A DNA stretch of 6,422 nt from JAAEUE01 sp039180225 (GTDB lineage: Bacteria > Pseudomonadota > Alphaproteobacteria > Rhizobiales > CAJQND01): positions 1 to 6,422 of the forward strand of contig JBCDDQ010000287.1 of assembly GCA_039180225.1 (NCBI GenBank), given 5' to 3'. Under the pieces are notes generated by a model. That model did not search any database, had not been told where the DNA came from, and worked only from the letters and a program-made list of their open reading frames with translations. How positions within the stretch are numbered: the stretch's first letter is position 1; each line of letters begins with the position of its first letter. A program made the translations under genes and the position numbers. Positions 1 through 5,355 of this stretch are shown here, in pieces.

Positions 1-573
1 TCCCCGCCCACCATCGTCATTATTCCCGAATACAAGACCGCCAAGCCGGAGGTGCTGGAACGCGGCATCACCCTTTTCACCACCCATATCCGGCGCACCT
101 CGCCGGACACCCAGGACCAGAAGCTGAATTCCCACTCCAAGCTGAACTGCATCCAGGCCTGTATCCAGGCCGCCAAGGCAGGCGCCGACGAGGCATTGAT
201 GCTGGACCCCCAGGGCTTTGTGGCCACCTGCAATTCCACGCATTTTTTCATCGCGCGCCGCGGTGAGGTCTGGACCTCAAGCGGGGATTATTGCCTGGGC
301 GGCATCACCCGAGGCAACGTGATCCGGCTCTGTGAGGACAACGGCATACCGATCCGCCAGAAGAACTTCTCCACCACGGACGTTTACGGCGCCGACGAAG
401 CCTTCGTCACAGGCACATTTGCCGGCCTGTGCCCGGTGCGCGAGATCGACGGCCGAAAAATCGGCCACCCCACCAAGCCGCGCGGCGGCGATAAGGTGAT
501 GGGGCCGATGACGGAGAAGCTCATCGGGCTCTACCAGGCCATGATCAAACGCGAGACGGTGCGGCCGGGGTAG
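1..573 (+). CDS. Class IV PLP aminotransferase (BCAT/D-amino-acid aminotransferase fold), 3' part
   Basis: The reading frame is open from base 1 to a TAG at 571-573, so the 190 codons seen are the C-terminal part of a protein whose start lies outside the window. Landmarks of the branched-chain/D-amino-acid aminotransferase fold appear in order: GADEALMLDPQGFVA (about residues 62-76 of the visible part), LGGITRGNVIRLC (about 99-111), GADEAFVTGTFAGLCPV (about 128-144) and EIDGRKIG just after. GITR and the TGT-PV segment are typical PLP-phosphate and substrate-side elements of the family, which moves amino groups between branched-chain or related amino acids and 2-oxoglutarate in the cytoplasm. 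Two usual catalytic positions look altered: the PLP lysine region reads QKLNSHSKLNC and the VAEG glutamate is replaced by Thr (FVATC). The substrate is therefore uncertain. Family placement is firm; an IlvE role is not. Confidence 0.9.
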   Translation, partial: SPPTIVIIPEYKTAKPEVLERGITLFTTHIRRTSPDTQDQKLNSHSKLNCIQACIQAAKAGADEALMLDPQGFVATCNSTHFFIARRGEVWTSSGDYCLGGITRGNVIRLCEDNGIPIRQKNFSTTDVYGADEAFVTGTFAGLCPVREIDGRKIGHPTKPRGGDKVMGPMTEKLIGLYQAMIKRETVRPG

Positions 574-645
574 TCCGCGCCTCTACGAAGGCCAGATCCC
601 ATGGCTCACACGTTTCCCCTGGAGCAGGTCTTCAAGCCGTCACGG

Positions 646-1083
646 TCAGCGGGCTGAACGTTGGCTCTTCCTGTTGGTCCAGCGCGTGAACGTGCCGAAG
701 CTGACATACAGCAGGGCCAGGTAAAGTGCCGAAACAATCAAAATCACGGTCACGATCAATGAGGCACCCAACTGGGTGATCAGGCGCTGAACTTCGAGCG
801 AAAGATCCGGAGAATTTGCCGTCAGAAAGAAGAACACGGCGATTGAAACACAGGTGGACAGTGCATACGCACCAAGCGCAAAGCGCCACGCTTCGCTCCT
901 GTTCGGCGGGCGTTCGTGCCGTTTGACGAAACCCTTTCCCGCAAACATGCCCGAGGCCATAAGTGCGATAAAATTTGCAGCTTTCGGCAGCTCCACGATA
1001 CCGCCTGCTTCAACTATCCCAAATATTATTGTAAGGCCAAAAAATACAAGAGTGAACACAATTACGGAAGGCAGAACAGTCAC
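646..1083 (-). CDS. Small four-helix inner-membrane protein (ABZJ_00895-like)
   Basis: This is a 145-residue protein starting at GTG, with a weak GGGGA ribosome site about 6 nt upstream, and ending at TGA. Hydrophobic segments at about residues 5-25, 33-50, 65-89 and 103-130 predict four membrane helices, with short charged loops and a basic tail (TRWTNRKSQRSAR). The central loop GKGFVKRHERPPNRSEAWRFALGAY resembles the conserved FVK-H-R-P-EkWR pattern I associate with the uncharacterised ABZJ_00895 family of about 140 residues. That assignment is from memory and is the weaker part of the call. No enzymatic residues are apparent and the function is unknown. The first codons, roughly 1021-1080 on the plus strand, are about one-third GC, much lower than the flanking genes, partly because they encode a Phe/Ile/Val-rich helix. 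The gene is convergent with the aminotransferase and downstream of the DUF533 gene on the same strand. Confidence 0.7.
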   Translation of the reverse strand: MTVLPSVIVFTLVFFGLTIIFGIVEAGGIVELPKAANFIALMASGMFAGKGFVKRHERPPNRSEAWRFALGAYALSTCVSIAVFFFLTANSPDLSLEVQRLITQLGASLIVTVILIVSALYLALLYVSFGTFTRWTNRKSQRSAR

Positions 1084-1141
1084 GTTAAATCCCCGGTATG
1101 AAGATGCCTGTGCTTACCAGACTGTGGATCGGCGGTTCGAT

Positions 1142-1155
1142 GTCCAAAGTTGGAC
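1142..1155. repeat. Perfect 14-nt inverted repeat
   Basis: GTCCAAAGTTGGAC reads as GTCCAA, a central AG, then TTGGAC. It lies about 60 bp upstream of the GTG start of the small membrane-protein gene and directly abuts a GC-rich hairpin. It could be a regulator site for that gene or part of the neighbouring palindromic repeat. Its sequence is certain; its role is not. Confidence 0.5.
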
Positions 1156-1239
1156 GGGAGCGCCCCTGCGAAGGCGCGGGCCCGTAGCTCTGGTCTTTCC
1201 GTTTGCTGAGCAGGTTCCCGCTTTCGCGGGGAACGCAGG
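1154..1239. repeat. Pair of GC-rich hairpins (REP-like intergenic palindromes)
   Basis: Two stem-loops lie in the gap between two minus-strand genes. The first (1154-1185) has outer arms ACGGG/CCCGT and inner arms GCGCC/GGCGC. The second (1214-1234) has arms GTTCCC/GGGAAC followed by two more pairs and one bulged base. Read on the minus strand, its loop is GAAA closed by C-G, a GNRA tetraloop. CCTGCG at 1165-1170 is also the reverse complement of CGCAGG at 1234-1239, so the two hairpins are related as an outer inverted pair. Such paired palindromes with TTTCGCGGG-type cores recur in many proteobacterial genomes. The second hairpin begins 8 bp after the DUF533 stop codon and could slow or end transcription of that gene or protect its mRNA, but no T-run follows it. 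Confidence 0.55.
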
Positions 1240-1242
1240 CGC

Positions 1243-2007
1243 TTACGCGTTCAGTGCCGCGGCCTGGCCGTCCAGGTGTTCCACCAGTTCGCCGGGAAGG
1301 CCGAGCCGGCTGCCCAGGGCCTCCAGGTAGGCCTGCTCCATGGGATGGTCCGGATCGATCGCCAGCCGCGAGGCCAGATAAAGCTCAGCGGCCTGCTCGG
1401 TGCCTTGCGCCATATCGGCGATGTCCTGCAGGCTCGGCGGTTTGCCTAAGGCATCGAACACAAAGCCCTTATCCTCAGCATCCAAGGGCAACTCGCCCAC
1501 ACGGTCAAAGATCTGGCTCTGCTCTTCAGCATCGATGTGGCCATCCGCATTGGCCGCAGCCACCATGGCCAGCACCAGGGCGAGTTCAAACGGTTTGCCG
1601 TCCTTAGCGGGCGCGGCGTCCACGTTAAAGCGTGAATCAGCCGGCGGAGGGGGCGGCAAATAGCCGGCCGGGGCGCCGGTTTGCGGCACGCTGGTGCCCT
1701 GCGGCGGGGCGGGCGGGGCTTGCGGCACCGGCTGATTGGTCTGCCAATTGTTGTAGGCCCGATAGGCGAGCGCACCAAGGGCTGCCGCGCCGCCATAGCC
1801 AACAACGCCGCCGGCCATTTTGCCGACCTTTTTGCGGGCTTTCTTGTTGCCGAGCAGCAGGCCCAAAAGGCCGCCTGCGGCCACACCGCCGGCAATGCCG
1901 CCTATGCCGCTATTGGCCATACTGTTTTTGGCGCTCTGCGCGGCGCCACTGGCCGATTGGGCAGCTTGAGGACCGAGAAACTGTTCAAGAAGGCTCTGGG
2001 GATTCAT
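1243..2007 (-). CDS. DUF533 / TerB-like (YebE-type) protein
   Basis: This is a 254-residue protein starting at ATG 6 nt after an AAGGAA ribosome site and ending at TAA. Order of parts: a short N-terminal MNPQSLLEQFLG helix; a Gly/Ala-rich segment (about 33-85) with two weakly hydrophobic stretches split by a basic NKKARKK patch; a Pro-rich linker (about 93-122); and an all-alpha C-terminal domain (about 138-250). That last domain carries ADGHIDAEE (154-162), the acidic signature of TerB-like domains, and a second acidic turn AIDPDHPME (216-224). This architecture matches the DUF533 family, which includes E. coli YebE and is often labelled 'tellurite resistance TerB family'. The biochemical role is unknown, and real tellurite resistance is not implied without other ter genes, none of which are here. 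The Gly-rich segment suggests membrane association. It is transcribed divergently from the channel gene. Confidence 0.88.
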   Translation of the reverse strand: MNPQSLLEQFLGPQAAQSASGAAQSAKNSMANSGIGGIAGGVAAGGLLGLLLGNKKARKKVGKMAGGVVGYGGAAALGALAYRAYNNWQTNQPVPQAPPAPPQGTSVPQTGAPAGYLPPPPPADSRFNVDAAPAKDGKPFELALVLAMVAAANADGHIDAEEQSQIFDRVGELPLDAEDKGFVFDALGKPPSLQDIADMAQGTEQAAELYLASRLAIDPDHPMEQAYLEALGSRLGLPGELVEHLDGQAAALNA

Positions 2008-2043
2008 GGATCTTCCTTAAAATGGAATGCGTTTTCAAAGTGG

Positions 2044-2072
2044 TAGATAGGAATGCCGTGGGCTGATGACAA
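2044..2072 (-). promoter_or_regulatory. Candidate sigma-70 promoter of the DUF533 gene
   Basis: On the minus strand, TTGTCA (2072-2067) is followed after 17 bp by TATCTA (2049-2044). Read in the rhizobial form CTTGAC-N17-CTATAT, the -10 is CTATCT (5 of 6). Transcription would start near 2037, giving a leader of about 30 nt with a well-placed AAGGAA ribosome site. The -10 matches the E. coli consensus poorly, so this is a moderate prediction. Confidence 0.42.
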
Positions 2073-2157
2073 TTGCCGAAGCGCAGGAATATTCACCAAT
2101 CATGCCCGTGCACACCCCAATCAGGCTTGCCTCATGGCTGGAGCACTGCCAAAAAGT

Positions 2158-2182
2158 GGCAATGAAGCCGGGCAATGAAGCC
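2158..2182 (+). repeat. 12-bp tandem direct repeat in the mscS leader
   Basis: GGCAATGAAGCC occurs at 2158-2169 and exactly again at 2171-2182, separated by one G (period 13). It ends just before the AAGGGGAG ribosome site (2187-2194) of the channel gene. It may be a slippage duplication or a double binding site in the 5' leader. A small inverted repeat TGCCA/TGGCA (2147-2151 and 2157-2161) overlaps its left edge. Confidence 0.6.
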
Positions 2183-2205
2183 AGCAAAGGGGAGATGACG
2201 CGGTC

Positions 2206-3552
2206 ATGTTAGATCCAGAAAAGTGGGCGAACCTCTTCGAAACGGCTCTTGCGCGGTTGATCGACTGGACCACCGATCCGGCATTCTACGTGCAGATCGG
2301 TGCCATTTTGGCGGCGATTTTCCTGGCCTATCTGTTGGCAGGGCAGATCCGCAAGCGCGTGCCCGGCTTCAACTCAGAACCCGGAGAGGGCCGGCTCCAA
2401 AGGGTTCTGGCCATCCTCTTCAGCCTGCGCGACCTGCTGTTCCCGCTGCTTGCCGTTACCATGCTGGCCATCGCTGTTGAGGCGTGCCTCGCATTGGTGC
2501 AATCGGCCTGGCTCGTGCGCCTTGCCCAGAGTGTGGGCGTTATCGCGGTGTTGTACACCGCCATCACCCGCCTGATCACACATCCGCTGGTGCGTGCGGC
2601 GTGTCTTTGGATCGGTATCCCCATTGCCACCTTGCGTGTCTTTGAGTGGCTGGATGAGACCATCAGCTTTCTCGACGGTGTGGCGCTGGAAGCCGGCAAT
2701 GTGCGCGTCTCGCTCTACCTGTTGTTCAAGGCTGCTGTGGCCGGTGCCATCTTGTTTTGGCTTGGTCGCATCTCCTCCACAGCCGGGCAAAAGGCCATTC
2801 GGGCGCAACAGGCGCTTGACGTGCCCACGCGAGAGCTGTTTGCCAAGCTGTTCCAGACCATATTGTTCGTCTTTCTCTTCATCATGCTGCTCCAGGTGCT
2901 GGGGCTCGACTTGACGGCGCTTACGGTCTTTGGCGGCGCGCTGGGCGTGGGACTGGGTTTTGGCTTGCAGCAGATTGCTTCAAACTTCATTTCCGGCATG
3001 ATTTTGCTGCTGGAACGCTCGGTTTCCGTGGGCGACTACATTGAGCTTGATGACGGCAAAGCCGGCATTCTGAAGGAGCTCAATATGCGCTCATCGACCC
3101 TGGAAACCTTTGATGGCAAAGAGATAAATGTCCCCAATGAGACCTTCATCACCTCGCGTTTCGTCAACTGGACCAGGGACGACCCGCGCCAGCGCTATGA
3201 GGTGGAGTTCTCCGTCGCTTACGACACGGACCTGCACAGTGTGCCCCCTGCGGTGGAAGCGGCCGTCTTGAAGCATCCCAGGGTGCTCACCGAGCCGGAA
3301 GAGCCTGATTGCGAACTGCGCGGCTTTGGGGATTCCGGCGTCGATTTCGCCGTTGAGTTCTGGGTGGACGGCCTGGATGACGGGCCCAACAAGTTCTCCT
3401 CCGATGTGTTGTTCCTGGTGTGGGACGCGCTGCAGGACGCCGGCGTCACCATACCCTTCCCGCAACGGGAGGTGCGGATTCTTGGCGATCAGGCCGAGGC
3501 TTCGGCACCGCGGATCAAACGCCCCAGAAAAGTCAGACCTCAAGGAAGCTGA
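2206..3552 (+). CDS. MscS-family mechanosensitive ion channel
   Basis: This is a 448-residue inner-membrane protein starting at ATG with AAGGGGAG about 11 nt upstream, somewhat far but the only good site, and ending at TGA. Hydrophobic segments at about 28-46, 66-98, 103-124, 128-146, 168-190 and 212-240 precede the pore helix GGALGVGLGFGLQQIASNF (243-261), with the Gly/Ala packing typical of MscS TM3. The cytosolic vestibule follows with ERSVSVGDYIEL (270-281), NVPNETFITSRFVNWTR (308-324) and the closing strand IPFPQREVRIL (416-426). The chain ends in a short basic tail. E. coli MscS has about 286 residues and three helices, so this is a medium-size member with extra N-terminal helices. The family releases solutes when membrane tension rises during hypo-osmotic shock. 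The last 20 bp overlap the end of azlD on the other strand. I cannot assign a subfamily symbol. Confidence 0.94.
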   Translation: MLDPEKWANLFETALARLIDWTTDPAFYVQIGAILAAIFLAYLLAGQIRKRVPGFNSEPGEGRLQRVLAILFSLRDLLFPLLAVTMLAIAVEACLALVQSAWLVRLAQSVGVIAVLYTAITRLITHPLVRAACLWIGIPIATLRVFEWLDETISFLDGVALEAGNVRVSLYLLFKAAVAGAILFWLGRISSTAGQKAIRAQQALDVPTRELFAKLFQTILFVFLFIMLLQVLGLDLTALTVFGGALGVGLGFGLQQIASNFISGMILLLERSVSVGDYIELDDGKAGILKELNMRSSTLETFDGKEINVPNETFITSRFVNWTRDDPRQRYEVEFSVAYDTDLHSVPPAVEAAVLKHPRVLTEPEEPDCELRGFGDSGVDFAVEFWVDGLDDGPNKFSSDVLFLVWDALQDAGVTIPFPQREVRILGDQAEASAPRIKRPRKVRPQGS

Positions 3553-3838
3553 GTGTGGCGGCGGCACCGACACCCGCCGTCATGGCAGCATAGGGGTTGC
3601 GTGTGGTGAGCATCAGAGCCGCAGCGGCGGCCACGGCGAGGCTGTCTCGCGTACCACCACGGGCACACTCAGAGACCACGATGGCCACCAGAACCGACGC
3701 CGCCATGGTCTTCAGCATGGTTTCCAATCGCACTGTCATGGCGATGCGGCTCATCAGCTCTGAGCCTGCGATGCGCGTGACATATACGGTCACTGCCATA
3801 GCTGCGATGGTCAAATAGCTCAGCGCGCTAGCGTCCAT
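3533..3838 (-). CDS. azlD: AzlD-family small subunit of an amino-acid exporter
   Basis: This is a 101-residue very hydrophobic protein starting at ATG and ending at TGA. The pattern VTVYVTRIAGSELMS near the N-terminus and three to four membrane helices (about 7-22, 43-56, 65-78, 82-98) fit the AzlD family of about 100 residues. These proteins work with a larger AzlC subunit to export branched-chain amino acids or their analogues (B. subtilis AzlCD, E. coli YgaZH, Corynebacterium BrnFE are the known pairs). The start ATG lies inside the last codons of azlC (CATGGACGCTAG), an 11-bp overlap that implies translational coupling and a 1:1 operon. Its 3' end overlaps the convergent channel gene by 20 bp, leaving no room for an independent terminator. 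The actual substrate cannot be read from the sequence. Confidence 0.88.
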   Translation of the reverse strand: MDASALSYLTIAAMAVTVYVTRIAGSELMSRIAMTVRLETMLKTMAASVLVAIVVSECARGGTRDSLAVAAAAALMLTTRNPYAAMTAGVGAAATLSFLEV

Positions 3839-4517
3839 GGATCAGGCCCCCCACAGCACCGCCGGCGAGGGCGGCGGCCACAATGTTCCAGCCGGCGGGC
3901 AACAGATGAAGGCCTACGAGGGCCACGGCTGCCGCTGTGAGGGCCGGGAGCACCGTATGCCAGCCCTGCCAGCGGTCCAACCAGCGCGCCAGGATCATGG
4001 CCGTGAAGTAGCTCACCATGAGGGCGTCAATGCCAAAACGGTTCAGATCTCCAAAGCTCTCGCCTGCAACAGCGCCAATGGCGCTGCCCGTCACCCAGGA
4101 GAGCCACAAGGCAGCCCCGCCGCCCACCAGGCGCCCGGCATCGCGCTCCCCCCGCTCAAACGCCGCCGAGCTGTCAGCGAAGTTGGGATCGCTCAGCACG
4201 CTCAAGCCCGCAAGCCGCTGGGGCCGGGCGATCTGATTGAGCCAGGGCGAGAGGGCCGCGCCCAGAAGAATGTGGCGTGTGCTGACCGCCAAACCCACCA
4301 GCACAAGCGAAAGCACCGTTCCCGTCTCCCACAAGGGCAGTGCCGCGAACTGTGCCGCGGCAGAAAAAACGGCCGCGCTCATGAGGATGGCTTGTTCAAC
4401 AGGAATCCCGCGCTCAACCGCGGCGGCGCCGAACGCCATGCCAAACGGAATCAAAAACACAGCCAGCCAACCTAAGCTTCTGAATCCTTTGAAGAATCCT
4501 TTTAGCGTGAGAGTCAT
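3828..4517 (-). CDS. azlC: AzlC-family large subunit of an amino-acid exporter
   Basis: This is a 229-residue polytopic protein starting at ATG 6 nt after GGAAA on the minus strand and ending at TAG. The length matches the AzlC family (about 220-250). Family features are IPFGMAFGAAAVERG (23-37) in the first helix region, MSAAVFSAAAQFAAL (46-60), STRHILLGAALSPWL (79-93, the usual N-x-R-H motif here as S-T-R-H) and SDPNFA (109-114). Several further helices follow from about residue 132. With AzlD it should form an inner-membrane exporter for branched-chain or related amino acids. It is the first gene of an azlC-azlD operon driven from the 88-bp gap shared with the divergent CGNR regulator, where two palindromes overlap its promoter. 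This differs from known valine/isoleucine exporter loci, which are usually governed by Lrp-type regulators. Confidence 0.9.
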   Translation of the reverse strand: MTLTLKGFFKGFRSLGWLAVFLIPFGMAFGAAAVERGIPVEQAILMSAAVFSAAAQFAALPLWETGTVLSLVLVGLAVSTRHILLGAALSPWLNQIARPQRLAGLSVLSDPNFADSSAAFERGERDAGRLVGGGAALWLSWVTGSAIGAVAGESFGDLNRFGIDALMVSYFTAMILARWLDRWQGWHTVLPALTAAAVALVGLHLLPAGWNIVAAALAGGAVGGLIHGR

Positions 4518-4534
4518 GGATTATTTCCATTTTT

Positions 4535-4554
4535 CTAACCGTTATATCAGTTAG
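4535..4554. promoter_or_regulatory. Operator O1 of the azlCD / CGNR divergent region
   Basis: CTAACCGTTATATCAGTTAG is a 20-bp imperfect palindrome (16 of 20 positions symmetric). Its first 12 bases recur inverted in O2. It overlaps the -10 box of the azlCD promoter by 2 bp and covers the predicted transcription start near 4546, a position at which a bound protein would block initiation. Binding by the adjacent CGNR protein is inferred from context. Confidence 0.7.
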
Positions 4555-4580
4555 CATAGAGGAGGCGTCTTGCGAGTCAA
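4553..4580 (-). promoter_or_regulatory. Promoter of azlCD
   Basis: On the minus strand TTGACT (4580-4575, 5 of 6 to consensus) is followed after 16 bp by TATGCT (4558-4553, 4 of 6, with the key first A and final T). Transcription would start near 4546, giving a leader of about 29 nt before azlC. Both ends are overlapped by palindromic operators, O2 on the -35 and O1 at the -10/start. Confidence 0.62.
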
Positions 4581-4599
4581 CCGGTATAACGGTTAGTAT
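4570..4599 (+). promoter_or_regulatory. Candidate promoter of the CGNR regulator gene
   Basis: TTGCGA (4570-4575) and TAGTAT (4594-4599) are separated by 18 bp. The -10 box ends 6 bp before the ATG at 4606, so transcription would begin at or next to the start codon, giving a leaderless or nearly leaderless mRNA. This agrees with the absence of a ribosome site there. O2 lies between and over the two boxes, which would allow autoregulation. Both boxes are only moderate matches. Confidence 0.35.
4577..4596. promoter_or_regulatory. Operator O2 of the azlCD / CGNR divergent region
   Basis: TCAACCGGTATAACGGTTAG has symmetric half-sites AACCG-N6-CGGTT. Read on the minus strand it begins CTAACCGTTATA, identical to the first 12 bases of O1, and matches O1 at 16 of 20 positions. 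It covers part of the azlCD -35 box and lies between the proposed -35 and -10 boxes of the divergent CGNR gene. Its centre is 42 bp from that of O1, close to four DNA turns, so a dimer at each site would lie on the same face. Confidence 0.7.
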
Positions 4600-4605
4600 G
4601 TGATC

Positions 4606-5178
4606 ATGAGCTTTCGCGAACACCCAGTCCACCTTATTGGTGGCCGCACCTGTCTGGATTTCCTGAACACCGCCAACTGGAACGGCGATGGCACCGTTGC
4701 TGTTGAGCGTTTGGCCGGTCTTGAGGACGTGAGGATATGGACCAAAGCTACCGGTTTGCCCTGCCGGCCGATTGACTCCCGCTGGGAGCTGGAGGTCTCC
4801 ATATGGACGTTCCGGGCATCCCTGCGCGCGATCTTCCTTGCGGCCATCGACGGCGACGTCCCAAAGCCTGCCGATGTGGCCCGCCTCAACCAGGCGGTCA
4901 CCCAGGCTGGACAGCAGTTTCCGCTGCATATCTCCAAAGGCGCCGTCGCGGTGGCCTCTCATTTGCCGCTGACATACGGTATATCGGTCTCTGCCATGGC
5001 ACTCCTGACGGACAGCCGAGAGATTGGTCGCGTGAAGCTGTGCCTTGGAAGCGGTTGTGGCTGGTTGTTTATGGACGAAAGCGCGAATGGGCGCCGCCAA
5101 TGGTGCTCAATGGAGCTCTGTGGCAACCGTGAAAAGGCCCGTCGGCATTACGCCAGAAAGCTGGCTTCTCAAGACTGA
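4606..5178 (+). CDS. CGNR zinc-finger (ABATE-domain) transcriptional regulator
   Basis: This is a 190-residue protein ending at TGA. The N-terminal part has HLIGGRTCLDFLNT (about 9-22), the hallmark opening of the ABATE ligand-sensing-like domain. The C-terminal part has the CGNR zinc finger: C146-x4-C151-x15-C167-x4-C172-GNR, followed by the basic helix EKARRHYARK. This architecture is typical of a widespread but poorly characterised family of putative DNA-binding regulators of about 180-200 residues. I chose the ATG at 4606; a GTG two codons upstream (4600) is in frame and possible. Neither has a Shine-Dalgarno sequence at normal distance, and a -10-like TAGTAT at 4594-4599 suggests a leaderless mRNA. 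It is divergent from azlCD and shares the 88-bp control region with paired palindromes, so it probably regulates azlCD and itself. The inducer may be an amino acid or a toxic analogue, which is inference. Confidence 0.9.
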   Translation: MSFREHPVHLIGGRTCLDFLNTANWNGDGTVAVERLAGLEDVRIWTKATGLPCRPIDSRWELEVSIWTFRASLRAIFLAAIDGDVPKPADVARLNQAVTQAGQQFPLHISKGAVAVASHLPLTYGISVSAMALLTDSREIGRVKLCLGSGCGWLFMDESANGRRQWCSMELCGNREKARRHYARKLASQD

Positions 5179-5179
5179 G

Positions 5180-5197
5180 GCTCGCCTCGGGCCGAGC
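5180..5197. other. GC-rich inverted repeat just after the CGNR stop codon
   Basis: GCTCG (5180-5184) and CGAGC (5193-5197) can pair, and CTCGGGCCGAG (5186-5196) is itself a near-perfect palindrome. It begins 1 bp after the CGNR stop codon and could act as a weak 3' hairpin. There is no T-run, so it is not a convincing intrinsic terminator. Confidence 0.3.
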
Positions 5198-5225
5198 GCA
5201 AAGGCCTCCCGCAACGACGGACGGC

Positions 5226-5241
5226 TGTGATTTTCCTCACA
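5226..5241. promoter_or_regulatory. CRP/FNR-family operator, perfect TGTGA-N6-TCACA
   Basis: TGTGATTTTCCTCACA matches the core CRP consensus exactly, and the symmetry extends by one base pair on each side (GCTGTGA/TCACAGC, 7-bp arms, 5224-5243). It sits about 48 bp downstream of the CGNR stop and about 115 bp upstream of the methyltransferase start, so it would most naturally act on the methyltransferase. No strong -10 is obvious downstream; CATACT at 5277-5282 is the best I see. It could instead form an RNA hairpin at the 3' end of the CGNR transcript, though no T-run follows. Confidence 0.45.
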
Positions 5242-5355
5242 GCAGATCTCAACACGGCAGTGCCATCTTAATAGTCCATACTTTTTGGATGATTTATTGC
5301 CCCCGCTCCCGTGCGGGTGGCGATGTGCCAACGCACCTTGAAAGGAAACAAACTC

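Noticed and set aside
1214..1234. Intrinsic terminator for the DUF533 gene
   Set aside because: The hairpin is well placed, but the minus-strand sequence after it (CTGCTCAGC) has no U-run, so it is listed only as a palindromic repeat.
1203..1663. Plus-strand open frames opposite the DUF533 gene
   Set aside because: They are Arg/Pro-rich shadow frames of the clearly coding minus strand, with no recognisable family.
2130..2155. Sigma-54 promoter suggested by TTGGCA on the minus strand
   Set aside because: The -12 GC element is not at the required spacing.
2147..2161. Short inverted repeat TGCCA/TGGCA as an operator of mscS
   Set aside because: It has only 5-bp arms and overlaps the tandem repeat; this is too weak to call.
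4414..5100. Long minus-strand open frame overlapping azlC and the CGNR gene
   Set aside because: It crosses the control region and lies antisense to the clear CGNR protein; its translation has no recognisable domain.
5311..5355. Upstream GTG start for the methyltransferase, adding 15 residues
   Set aside because: It has no ribosome site and the added residues (RVAMCQRTLKGNK) lack family character, whereas the ATG at 5356 has a well-spaced AAGGAA.
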